Source of the DNA: an aff. Roholtiella sp. LEGE 12411
Lineage (GTDB): Bacteria; Cyanobacteriota; Cyanobacteriia; Cyanobacteriales; Nostocaceae
Length of the DNA: 64,000 bases
NCBI RefSeq assembly: GCF_015206995.1
Contig: NZ_JADEXR010000002.1
Location: 50,249-114,248, forward strand
Direction: 5' to 3'
Both the position numbers and the translations under genes were made by a program. Position 1 is the first letter of the stretch. Each line of letters starts with the position of its first letter. The notes under the pieces are model-generated. The model was not told the origin of the DNA. It saw nothing but the letters and a program-made list of their open reading frames with translations, and ran no database searches. Shown here piece by piece: positions 17,868 to 25,619 of this stretch.

Positions 17868-19175
17868 TCATCCCACCCAACGTTCTTGGGCAAATCCTAT
17901 AGCAATCTTGGCAAGTAATGTCACAAACAAGCCCAACATTAAATATCCATGACGCGGATGGCGAGATAGCAGCACACCTATGGCTATATTCAGAGGCACA
18001 ATACCATAAGCGAGACGACTTAAGGAGATAGTACCTCCAGAGGCTAGCAGCAAACCAATACCGCAAAAGCCATAGAGAACAGTAACTGGGGTTAGTTGCG
18101 TGCGTAATCGCCATAACATATAGCCTCCGCCCAAGACCATAAACACGTTAAGCAAGTTATTGATTAACTGTTCGTTTGCCAGTATCAACAAAAATAAGAC
18201 GAACGCGTAAAAGCCATAGATGACCTTCACAGAACTCAAATGTCTACGGTAACGCCATAAAAGATAACTACTGGTAACAATCAGCCCAAAGCACAAAGGA
18301 TACCAGGGGTCTTTAATCCCGCCAGATGGGTTTTTTATCCACCCAAATTGCCAATTGTTGGCGCCAAATGGAATTTGCATGAGCATGTTTAACCAACCCT
18401 GCCAATCAAACCCTAGGGAGGGTCGCCATCCACGCTGTGCTTTGATAAACGCTAAGGGATCACCAAAAGAAATCGCACAGTACAGACTGAATAAAAGTAG
18501 CCCAATAGCAGTAGCTGAACTAGCAACGTAGGCAATGGGTGGTCTGCGTTCTTGCCAAGCAGCGATCGCCAACGCCGGAATTAGTGCCATTCCTGTGGGC
18601 CGTGTTGCTGTGGCCATTGCACCCCAAAAGGCAGTCCAACCATGCTGCTTTTGATCAAAGGACTGCAAAGCAGCTGTACTCAAAAACAAATACAGCCCCT
18701 CGGTGTAAATCACTCCTGTAAACATGGACGATGGACACCACGACAAAACTACAGTAGCCCACTGCGCTGCGCTGATCCCATAATGCTCTTTGACCCAAAA
18801 GTATAAACAGTAAAGCGCTGCGAAAAATGCCAGATTGTTCACCAGCGTACCTGCCATTTCAAACGGCAAGCCCAACTTCATTAAGACCCAGATGCTTAGG
18901 GGAAATAGGGGGAAAAAGGCTAGATTATGTTGTTTCCCGTCATTGACGAATTCGTAGCCGGAAGTAGCGATCGCCCGATAATGCATACTATCCCAAGCGT
19001 CAAATACTTCCCAGCCAAAATGGGGCACAATTCCTTCTGCTGGTAATGGCAGCTTTGGCGCAACCACCAACATGGCAGTCAAGATAAATATTCGGCTGAC
19101 AAGCCACATTATTGCGGGAAAGAGGAAATCATTTTTCCATAAAAGTTTTTTTATAACTATCAGAACTTTAACCAT
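17868..19175 (-). CDS. PIG-V-like integral membrane mannosyltransferase homologue
   Basis: 435 residues, about ten transmembrane helices. It shows the full PIG-V pattern: FDAWDSMHYRAIATSGYEF, then AFFPLFPLSIW, then SWCPSSMFTGVIYTEGLYLF. PIG-V family enzymes add mannose from dolichol-phosphate-mannose in eukaryotes; bacterial relatives are GT-C proteins of mostly unknown acceptor. Composition is like the rest of the chromosome, in contrast to the AT-rich relative at 13592-14965. It is the first gene of a likely operon with the two DUF2079 genes and the second PIG-V-like gene. Confidence 0.82.
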   Translation of the reverse strand: MVKVLIVIKKLLWKNDFLFPAIMWLVSRIFILTAMLVVAPKLPLPAEGIVPHFGWEVFDAWDSMHYRAIATSGYEFVNDGKQHNLAFFPLFPLSIWVLMKLGLPFEMAGTLVNNLAFFAALYCLYFWVKEHYGISAAQWATVVLSWCPSSMFTGVIYTEGLYLFLSTAALQSFDQKQHGWTAFWGAMATATRPTGMALIPALAIAAWQERRPPIAYVASSATAIGLLLFSLYCAISFGDPLAFIKAQRGWRPSLGFDWQGWLNMLMQIPFGANNWQFGWIKNPSGGIKDPWYPLCFGLIVTSSYLLWRYRRHLSSVKVIYGFYAFVLFLLILANEQLINNLLNVFMVLGGGYMLWRLRTQLTPVTVLYGFCGIGLLLASGGTISLSRLAYGIVPLNIAIGVLLSRHPRHGYLMLGLFVTLLAKIAIGFAQERWVG

Positions 19176-19547
19176 CGGCTTGAGCGTTTCAACAAACTCC
19201 TTTATGCATCCTCTTACCTATGGCTGTAACACAGCGATTTATGAGTAACATTTTGCACATTTAATCCTCTACCACTAAACAAATTAGCACTTAGTTGAAA
19301 GTATTTCCTATTTAGTCATTTTGGCCAAAATCTTCAGCATTTATATTTATATATATAGTATTTATCAACACATATTTTGTCTATTCCGATGAAAATTGAG
19401 CAACTTTAGAACTTTGTGGCTAGCGGCTATACTTCTTGGTAAACAACAGTTGGCTTGCCTTTGGGATACATTGATTATGGCGATCGCTGTTATTAAGGAG
19501 TCCCAAGCAATTTATAGTGAGAGTTGTCTGTAAATCCTGAAGCAATT
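19176..19547. other. Divergent promoter region upstream of dxr and the membrane-protein operon
   Basis: 370 nt of AT-rich sequence with several TATA-like stretches (about 19340-19375) and one HIP1-like site near 19480. No small gene or clear -35/-10 pair could be assigned. It must contain promoters for both directions. Confidence 0.5.
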
Positions 19548-20744
19548 GTGAAAGCGATTACTCTTGTTGGTTCCACTGGTTCTATCGGTACTCAGACTTT
19601 AGATATTGTCACTCAGTACCCAGATCAGTTTCGGATTGTGGGATTAGCAGCTGGGCACAATGTGGAAATGTTGGCTGCTCAGATTCGGCAGTTTCGACCA
19701 AAAATTGCTGCAATTTGCTCAGAAGAGAAATTGCCAGCACTCCAAGAAGCTATTAAAGACCTTGATCCCCAACCAATTTTACTGGGTGGCGAAGCTGGAG
19801 TGATAGAAGTTGCCCGCTACGGCGATTCCCAAACGGTTGTTACGGGTATTGTTGGTTGTGCTGGGTTGCTACCCACCATCGCCGCTATTGAAGCTGGTAA
19901 AGATATCGCCTTAGCGAATAAAGAAACCTTGATCGCTGGCGGCCCTGTGGTTCTACCTTTAATAGAGAAACACGGCGTCAAATTATTACCAGCCGATTCC
20001 GAGCATTCCGCCATATTTCAGTGCCTTCAAGGTGTGCCCAAAAATGGTTTGCGGCGGATTTTGCTAACCGCATCTGGTGGGGCTTTCCGAGATTGGGATG
20101 TAGAAAAGTTGGCAGAAGTGACAGTTGCTGACGCCCTCAAACATCCTAATTGGTCGATGGGACGTAAAATCACGGTTGACTCTGCCACTTTGATGAATAA
20201 AGGGTTAGAAGTGATTGAAGCTCACTTCCTGTTTGGGTTGGATTATGACAATATCGATATTGTCATTCATCCCCAGAGCATTATTCACTCGCTCATTGAA
20301 CTGCAAGATACTTCAGTTTTGGCCCAACTCGGCTGGCCAGATATGCGTTTACCTCTGCTGTATGCTTTATCTTGGCCTGATCGCATTTATACCAATTGGG
20401 AACGACTGGATTTAGTAAAAGCGGGAAATTTAACCTTTCGTGAACCAGATCACCAAAAGTATCCTTGTATGCAGTTGGCTTATGCTGTGGGTAGGGCTGG
20501 TGGTTCAATGCCGGCTGTATTAAATGCCGCAAATGAACAAGCTGTGGCGTTATTTTTAGAAGAAAAAATTCGGTTTTTAGATATTCCCCGGTGTATCGAA
20601 TTGGTGTGCGATCGCCATCAAAATGATAACTGTGCAAATCCTTCTTTAGATGACATTCTGGCAGCAGATAAATGGGCAAGACAAGAAGTTTTAACAGCAA
20701 CTGAAAAGCTACAAACTCAATCGCGGATAATCTCTCTGCGATAA
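19548..20744 (+). CDS. dxr: 1-deoxy-D-xylulose 5-phosphate reductoisomerase
   Basis: This is the second enzyme of the MEP isoprenoid pathway: it converts DXP to MEP with NADPH and a divalent metal. I place the start at the GTG at 19548, giving [14 protein letters not shown], because relatives begin there; a TTG at 19524 would add eight residues. The NADPH-binding GSTGSIGTQ, the [10 protein letters not shown] segment, the metal/substrate motif [11 protein letters not shown], and the flexible-loop stretch [17 protein letters not shown] are all present, as is HPQSIIHSL. Length (398 residues) is normal. It is a single gene with a hairpin after it. It supplies precursors for carotenoids, quinones, chlorophyll phytol and undecaprenyl phosphate. 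Confidence 0.97.
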   Translation: MKAITLVGSTGSIGTQTLDIVTQYPDQFRIVGLAAGHNVEMLAAQIRQFRPKIAAICSEEKLPALQEAIKDLDPQPILLGGEAGVIEVARYGDSQTVVTGIVGCAGLLPTIAAIEAGKDIALANKETLIAGGPVVLPLIEKHGVKLLPADSEHSAIFQCLQGVPKNGLRRILLTASGGAFRDWDVEKLAEVTVADALKHPNWSMGRKITVDSATLMNKGLEVIEAHFLFGLDYDNIDIVIHPQSIIHSLIELQDTSVLAQLGWPDMRLPLLYALSWPDRIYTNWERLDLVKAGNLTFREPDHQKYPCMQLAYAVGRAGGSMPAVLNAANEQAVALFLEEKIRFLDIPRCIELVCDRHQNDNCANPSLDDILAADKWARQEVLTATEKLQTQSRIISLR

Positions 20745-20752
20745 AATCCTTC

Positions 20753-20777
20753 AGCCTTCAGTATTAAGCTGAAGGCT
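20753..20777 (+). terminator. Hairpin after dxr
   Basis: AGCCTTCAG (20753-20761) pairs perfectly with CTGAAGGCT (20769-20777), loop 7 nt, beginning 8 nt after the dxr stop. There is no strong T-run behind it, so the terminator call rests on position. Confidence 0.6.
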
Positions 20778-21026
20778 AAGAATGGTTTTCAAATCTACGA
20801 CTCCAGAAAAATTATTCAAAAATTTACAAAACAACTTGCTTGAGAGCCGAATTATTCTCACATTTTCGGGTATATTTATTGTGATACTTTTAAATAAAAA
20901 ATCCTAAATTGAGTAGCTATTATTAATTTTGTCAAATTTATTTGACACCAGTAATTGTTATCAAGACAAAAATTTCCTCTTGATAAATGGGTTTTTAAAA
21001 CAGAGCAATTCTCAAGGAATTTATAT

Positions 21027-21224
21027 ATGATTATTACCTTGATTGTAGCTTGGATCGTCTTTACTATATTGTGGAAATTGCTAAGAACCACTGTGAGCAC
21101 TGCATTGACTATTGCTGCGATCCTAGTTTTATTAAATATTAGTTTTGGCATTACTCCCCAAGATATTTGGCATCAGATAACTCAATTTGCTCAAACTGTG
21201 TCACAGATCAAAGGCAGCAAATAA
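21027..21224 (+). CDS. Small membrane protein, unknown function
   Basis: 65 residues from the ATG at 21027, which has AAGGA 8 nt upstream; a longer frame from 20955 lacks such a site and begins with unlikely polar residues. One or two hydrophobic segments cover about residues 2-16 and 24-43 (STALTIAAILVLLNISFG), followed by an amphipathic tail ending KGSK. I recall similar small proteins in other cyanobacteria but no function. It lies between dxr and a convergent thioesterase gene. Confidence 0.65.
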   Translation: MIITLIVAWIVFTILWKLLRTTVSTALTIAAILVLLNISFGITPQDIWHQITQFAQTVSQIKGSK

Positions 21225-21267
21225 GAAAGATGAAATTATCAACGATAAAACTTTCGTCTTCCATCCT

Positions 21268-21765
21268 TTATTTAGGTAAGGCAGAAACCTTTGCCAATGC
21301 ATTCTTAAAAGTTGCAGGTAACTGACGCATAATCTTGCCTCTTTCGCGATCTAATGCCACTAAAGTTACCTGAGCAGTGACGTACAATTGTTCTCCATCC
21401 ATTGAGGCGATCGCATAATCCCAATTGATACGGACACCAGTCACTTCAGCCATGCGTGTTTTTACCACCACCGCCATACCTAATTGAATTGAACGGTGAT
21501 AATGTACCGACAGTTCTACAACTGGTAAATCACAACCTAAAGCTACTAAATCAGCAAATTCAATACCTATCGAGCGCAAGCATTCTATCCGCGCTTCTTC
21601 CATCCAAGCGATATAGGAACCATGCCAGACAATACCTGCATAATCAGTGTGGTGGGGTTGTACTCTAATAGGATATTCAAACCAACTCTCGTATGCCCTC
21701 AGTGATGGACTATCAATAGCACTAATTGGCGGTAGTTGCGGTTGACTAGATTTTTCTTCTGACAT
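21268..21765 (-). CDS. Acyl-CoA thioesterase, hotdog fold (4HBT family)
   Basis: 165 residues. The core resembles YbgC/4-hydroxybenzoyl-CoA thioesterases: RVQPHHTDYAGIVWHGSYI carries the catalytic Asp (HHTDYAGIV), and WMEEARIECLRSIGI is the following helix. The N-terminal 30 residues are unstructured. The family hydrolyses acyl- or aroyl-CoA esters in the cytoplasm. It is not obviously the DHNA-CoA thioesterase of phylloquinone synthesis as I remember that sequence, so the substrate stays open. Single gene, convergent with the small membrane protein. Confidence 0.88.
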   Translation of the reverse strand: MSEEKSSQPQLPPISAIDSPSLRAYESWFEYPIRVQPHHTDYAGIVWHGSYIAWMEEARIECLRSIGIEFADLVALGCDLPVVELSVHYHRSIQLGMAVVVKTRMAEVTGVRINWDYAIASMDGEQLYVTAQVTLVALDRERGKIMRQLPATFKNALAKVSALPK

Positions 21766-21881
21766 CTTTAAGTTTCTGAGCAGCTAGAAGTTTTACGGAT
21801 ATTAAATAGCATAAAAATCAATTGCATTGCAGAACTTCTTGATTTAAGATTTACAATTCTGAACGCAAGGAGTGTTTTGTT

Positions 21882-23945
21882 ATGCAGCCTAATCTTTGCT
21901 ACGTTAATCTGATAACTTTAACTGTATTTAGTTTACTAGGTTTTGGGATGGCGTACCCAGAAAATAACCATGTAATCTCAAATGCAAAGTTGCTGTACTA
22001 CCACGGAGAAAAAGCTCAAGCTTTACCTAATAACAATAGCAAATTAGAGATCGAGAGGCTCAACAAAGAGGCTATGGAGCAATCTCAGCAAAAGCACTTT
22101 CCAGAAGCATTACAGAGATTACAGAAAGCATTAGGTATAACTAGGGAACTTGGAGAACGCTCTTGGGAAGCCGTAACATTCAATAACATTGGCAGAGTAT
22201 ACCAAAATCAAGGTCAGTATTCTCAAGCACTCCAGTCTTATCAGCAAGCCTTAGTTATTGATAAGGAAATCGGAGATCCTGTGCGACTTGGCAAAACCTA
22301 CAGTAATATAGGTTATTTATTTGATATCCAAAACAAACCAGAGTTAGCAATTTTTTTCTACAAGCATTGCTTGATTAATCGTGAGAAAGCTCGCTTGAAT
22401 CCATCAGCGCTTTCTGTACCACAACCAGATGCATACAGCATAACTGTTGCCCAGACATATCGCATTTTGGCTGAACGATTGCTCAAACAGGAACGTGTTG
22501 CTGAAGCGCAAAGGACAATGGATTTACTCAAAGTTGAAGAACTAGAGGAATATCTCCAGAATGTGCCAGGTAATCAACGTACTGCTAAAGGTATTGAGAT
22601 TGTAGGCAGAGAAAAACCAATTAAACAAAAGTTGGAGCAAATCCTAAATCAGGCTATTGTACTAGGTAAAGAACTGACAAAGCTGCGTAAAATTTCCCCT
22701 CAAAAGCGATCGCCTCAACAAGAACAACGCATTGAGCAATTAGTATTGACTCAGCAGCAACAATTAGACGCATTTAATAAATTTATTACTAGTCCCGCAG
22801 TCACTGCACAGGTAGAGCAAATTAGCCGTACAGCAAGGCAGCAAAATTTAGATTTGGAGAGTCTCAATCAAGTTCGAGATAATTTAGCGCGATTGCCTCA
22901 AAAATCTGCACTTCTTTACCCACTAATTTTAAAAGATAGTTTGGAATTGGTACTGGTAACTCCTGAATCCCCACCAATTCATCGCACCGTTGCTGTCACA
23001 AGCAAAGATCTCAGTCAGACAATTGTTGCTTTTCGCCAAGCTTTAAAAAATCCCAGTCGGAATCTCAAAATACCTGCACGCCAATTATATAACTGGCTAA
23101 TTAAGCCGATAGAAAACGACCTGAAGCTTTCAGGTACACAAACTCTAATTTACGCTCCAGATAACCAGTTACGTTACATTCCTATCGCTGCTTTATTTGA
23201 TGGCAAATGGTTAATCCAGCGCTTCAGTGTTAATCACATTACATCTGCCAGCCTGAGTAACTTGAACACCCAAAAACAATCTAATTTGCGGATTTTAGCA
23301 GGTGCTTTTACTAAAGGTAATTATCAAATCCAAATTGGTAATCGGCAGTTTGCTTTTGCTGGATTGCCGTTTGCAGGGCGAGAAGTGGAGAGCTTAGCAG
23401 AGGTAGTTCCTGAAACAAAGAAACTTTTAGACGATGCTTTTAGCCCCAAAGCCACTGTACCGCAAATGGATGATTATACAATTGTCCATTTAGCAACTCA
23501 TGCAGCTTTTGTAATGGGTAAACCAGAAGATTCGTTTATTTTATTTGGGAATGGCGATCGCGTTAACCTTCGAGATGTCGCAACTTGGTCGCTTCCTAAT
23601 GTGGATTTGGTAGTTTTAAGTGCCTGCGAAACTGGCTTGGGAGGCTCTTTAGGCACTGGGGAGGAAATTTTGGGTTTTGGCTATCAGATACAAAAAACCG
23701 GTGCTAGAGCAGCAATTGCTTCCTTGTGGGCTGTGGACGATGGTGGTACGCAGGTATTAATGAGTGCTTTTTATGCTAAGCTACTATCAGGTAAGTTGAC
23801 AAAAGCCGAAGCTTTACGACAAGCTCAAATCTCTTTAATTACTGGAGACTGGAAGGAAAGCCACAGTAAAGCTCCAGGAGCAGTTAGCGACTTCAGTCAC
23901 CCATACTATTGGGCACCATTCATTTTAATTGGTAATGGACTTTAG
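21882..23945 (+). CDS. TPR-CHAT protein, caspase-like putative protease
   Basis: 687 residues. A signal-like hydrophobic N-terminus (about 7-24) leads to at least three TPRs (about 60-165, for example AVTFNNIGRVYQNQGQYSQAL). A helical linker follows, then a CHAT domain at about 380-687. The caspase-type dyad is intact: His540 in HLATHA and Cys582 in LSACETG. CHAT domains are proteases related to caspases and separase; in bacteria several act in defence or cell death after activation by a partner that binds the TPRs. No effector such as a gasdermin is adjacent. It ends PYYWAPFILIGNGL. A decayed relative lies just downstream. Confidence 0.9.
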   Translation: MQPNLCYVNLITLTVFSLLGFGMAYPENNHVISNAKLLYYHGEKAQALPNNNSKLEIERLNKEAMEQSQQKHFPEALQRLQKALGITRELGERSWEAVTFNNIGRVYQNQGQYSQALQSYQQALVIDKEIGDPVRLGKTYSNIGYLFDIQNKPELAIFFYKHCLINREKARLNPSALSVPQPDAYSITVAQTYRILAERLLKQERVAEAQRTMDLLKVEELEEYLQNVPGNQRTAKGIEIVGREKPIKQKLEQILNQAIVLGKELTKLRKISPQKRSPQQEQRIEQLVLTQQQQLDAFNKFITSPAVTAQVEQISRTARQQNLDLESLNQVRDNLARLPQKSALLYPLILKDSLELVLVTPESPPIHRTVAVTSKDLSQTIVAFRQALKNPSRNLKIPARQLYNWLIKPIENDLKLSGTQTLIYAPDNQLRYIPIAALFDGKWLIQRFSVNHITSASLSNLNTQKQSNLRILAGAFTKGNYQIQIGNRQFAFAGLPFAGREVESLAEVVPETKKLLDDAFSPKATVPQMDDYTIVHLATHAAFVMGKPEDSFILFGNGDRVNLRDVATWSLPNVDLVVLSACETGLGGSLGTGEEILGFGYQIQKTGARAAIASLWAVDDGGTQVLMSAFYAKLLSGKLTKAEALRQAQISLITGDWKESHSKAPGAVSDFSHPYYWAPFILIGNGL

Positions 23946-23978
23946 GTATTGAGCGATCGCAAGCTTTGCCAGAGAACG

Positions 23979-24317
23979 CCTTTCGTGAGCTTCTGGCTGG
24001 TATGTGGATGGTAAGTTAGAAGATTTTATGATTTTGTTTGGTAAATAGCGATCGCGTCATATTCATCTAAAACACTGCAATCAAAGTAGCAATTAGTACT
24101 TTCTGACGAATTGTTCCCCTTGATGAAACCTTCCGTGCCACAGAGCAAACGGGCAAGTTTACGAAGGCAGAAGCCCTTAAAAAATTACACCTTGCTTTGA
24201 TGACCAGCAGATATAACCCTGCTTGTCTGTATTATTGGGCACCATTCATATCATTTAGCAATGCGTTTTAATTTAACTTTGATCTAAAAGCTCATAATCC
24301 TTTCGTGAGGTTTTGGC
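23979..24317 (+). pseudogene. Remnant of a second CHAT gene, flanked by 19-bp direct repeats
   Basis: Two pieces of CHAT sequence survive. Around 24010-24060 the frame reads GKLEDFMILFGK, then hits a stop; in the next frame it continues N-S-D-R-V, matching GKPEDSFILFGNGDRV of the intact gene, so a frameshift is visible at about 24043. From 24107 to 24271 a frame reads FRATEQTGKFTKAEALKK ... YYWAPFISFSNAF and stop, matching the intact C-terminus. The segment with the catalytic Cys is missing. Flanks are near-identical direct repeats CCTTTCGTGAG(C/G)TT(C/T)TGGC at 23979-23997 and 24299-24317. It is a non-functional leftover of a tandem copy. Confidence 0.75.
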
Positions 24318-24376
24318 AGATTTAAGAAAAGATATGACAAGCTAGCGATGAGCCAATCACTTAACAGTAATAGAGA

Positions 24377-24429
24377 ATCGGTAATAGGCGATCGATCGTC
24401 AGCCAAACCACGTATTCTCCATTACCGAT
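24377..24429. terminator. Inverted repeat with two alternative pairings
   Basis: ATCGGTAAT (24377-24385) can pair with ATTACCGAT (24421-24429), while the overlapping GAGAAT (24373-24378) can pair with ATTCTC (24414-24419). It sits just past the stop codon of the DUF1815 gene on the minus strand, so a terminator is likely. Confidence 0.45.
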
Positions 24430-24464
24430 GATTAATTCCCAATTTGCCATCGACCTTTGGAACC

Positions 24465-24809
24465 TTAATACTTCTTGGCAAGAGTTTTAGAACCTGTTCC
24501 AGTTTGCATGGATTGCTTAACAAGATTAGCTAGTTCTTGTAACTGGTTAATTGCCTCTGCACCCTCTAACTTCATTAGTTCGCGGTCATCCCGCATTTCT
24601 GTCCAAGTAATTCCGTAATCGGACACTAAAAACCGAATTAGATGGTTATCACCCAAGCTAACCATAAATGATGCACTATTCATCTGGTCACCACAGGTAT
24701 AACAGGACGCAGGATATCCACGCCGTTCTAGTACAACTGCCAAGGCTTGTAGGTTCATTACCAAGTCTTGGACGAATTGTCGGTGTTGATGTGCTAGTCT
24801 CAGAAACAC
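24465..24809 (-). CDS. DUF1815 family protein
   Basis: 114 residues, soluble, no signal peptide. The stretch QDLVMNLQALAVVLERRGY, then SCYTCGDQ, SFMVSLGDNHLIRFLVSDYG and WTEMRDDRELMKLEG is the pattern I associate with the cyanobacterial DUF1815 family. The two Cys in CYTC could form a redox pair or a metal site, but that is a guess. It is a single gene with an 800-nt spacer upstream; function unknown. Confidence 0.85.
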   Translation of the reverse strand: MFLRLAHQHRQFVQDLVMNLQALAVVLERRGYPASCYTCGDQMNSASFMVSLGDNHLIRFLVSDYGITWTEMRDDRELMKLEGAEAINQLQELANLVKQSMQTGTGSKTLAKKY

Positions 24810-25546
24810 TTTTGCCCTCCAGACACCACAGTCATTTGAGTCTCTTTTATATTTTCTTTAGATTTTCTCATCCACTGGTATTGTAAACTATTCATTACAA
24901 TTACCAAAAATCGATGAAATCGTTAATAGACTACCTTGCTTAGGGTAGTTGATAACGAGTTTGCCTGCCGTATCAAACTATTCAATTTGTAAAGTCAAAA
25001 TCTCAGACAGAATAACTAAACTTAATTTTCTCTTCATATAATCCTGTCAGGATAGATTATTACTGGCAGCTATCCGTTTTAAGAGTAGCTTAAATTTGGT
25101 ACTAGTCAACTATAGAAAAGCTACATATTCCATTTTTATGGGAAATGTGCGGTTAAATTTACTACTTTAAGAGGCTCTAATGCCACTTGGCGTCGTTTTA
25201 CTGCCTCTTGTTCATATCTTTACACCGTCTATTCTCTAACATATATTTGGTTGTACCAAATGTTTGGAGATACCAAATAAAGCTTTCCTATGTAAAGTTT
25301 AGCAAATGATTGTGAAAATCTGAGATTTAGGTCATTTGATACCAGTAATTTTTTATACAAAAGTTTACGTATTTAATAGATAAGGATCAATTCAAAATTC
25401 ACAATAGATAGACCTAACACTGAGAATAACTAAACTCAGATGAGTAATGTTGCCATTTCGGCAATATTTTCAGCCTTCTGGTATTTACCTAAAAAAGCTG
25501 CATCAATCAATTGCATAAAATTGAATTCTGATACGGAAGTAGTGTA
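24810..25546. other. Spacer between DUF1815 and glsF, no gene seen
   Basis: Roughly 740 nt, AT-rich, stops in all frames. It contains the upstream region of the DUF1815 gene. No tRNA, known sRNA or repeat array was recognised. Confidence 0.5.
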
Positions 25547-25585
25547 GGTAGAGGCTTTTTGATTTCATCAACCATCACCTCTACC
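25547..25585 (-). terminator. Nested hairpin downstream of glsF
   Basis: GGTAGAGG (25547-25554) pairs with CCTCTACC (25578-25585), and inside it TTGAT (25559-25563) pairs with ATCAA (25567-25571). It lies 35 nt past the glsF stop on the minus strand. A terminator or 3'-end stabiliser is likely. Confidence 0.6.
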
Positions 25586-25619
25586 CAATCAAAGGGAAGT
25601 CGTATTGCAACGATAATCA

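Noticed and set aside
17834..17893. 20-residue N-terminal extension of the second DUF2079 protein
   Set aside because: It overlaps the previous gene and is encoded by CCCCATT-type repeats; copy 1 begins at the position corresponding to 17833.
25530..25546. Resemblance to the glnA (glutamine riboswitch) motif, GATACGGAAGTAG, near glsF
   Set aside because: It is downstream of glsF and on the opposite strand, and the rest of the conserved motif is missing.
24810..25619. Search for tRNA, rnpB, tmRNA or SRP RNA in the large spacers
   Set aside because: No T-arm-like GGTTCGAATCC, no cloverleaf and no known core motif of these RNAs was found in this or any other spacer of the window.
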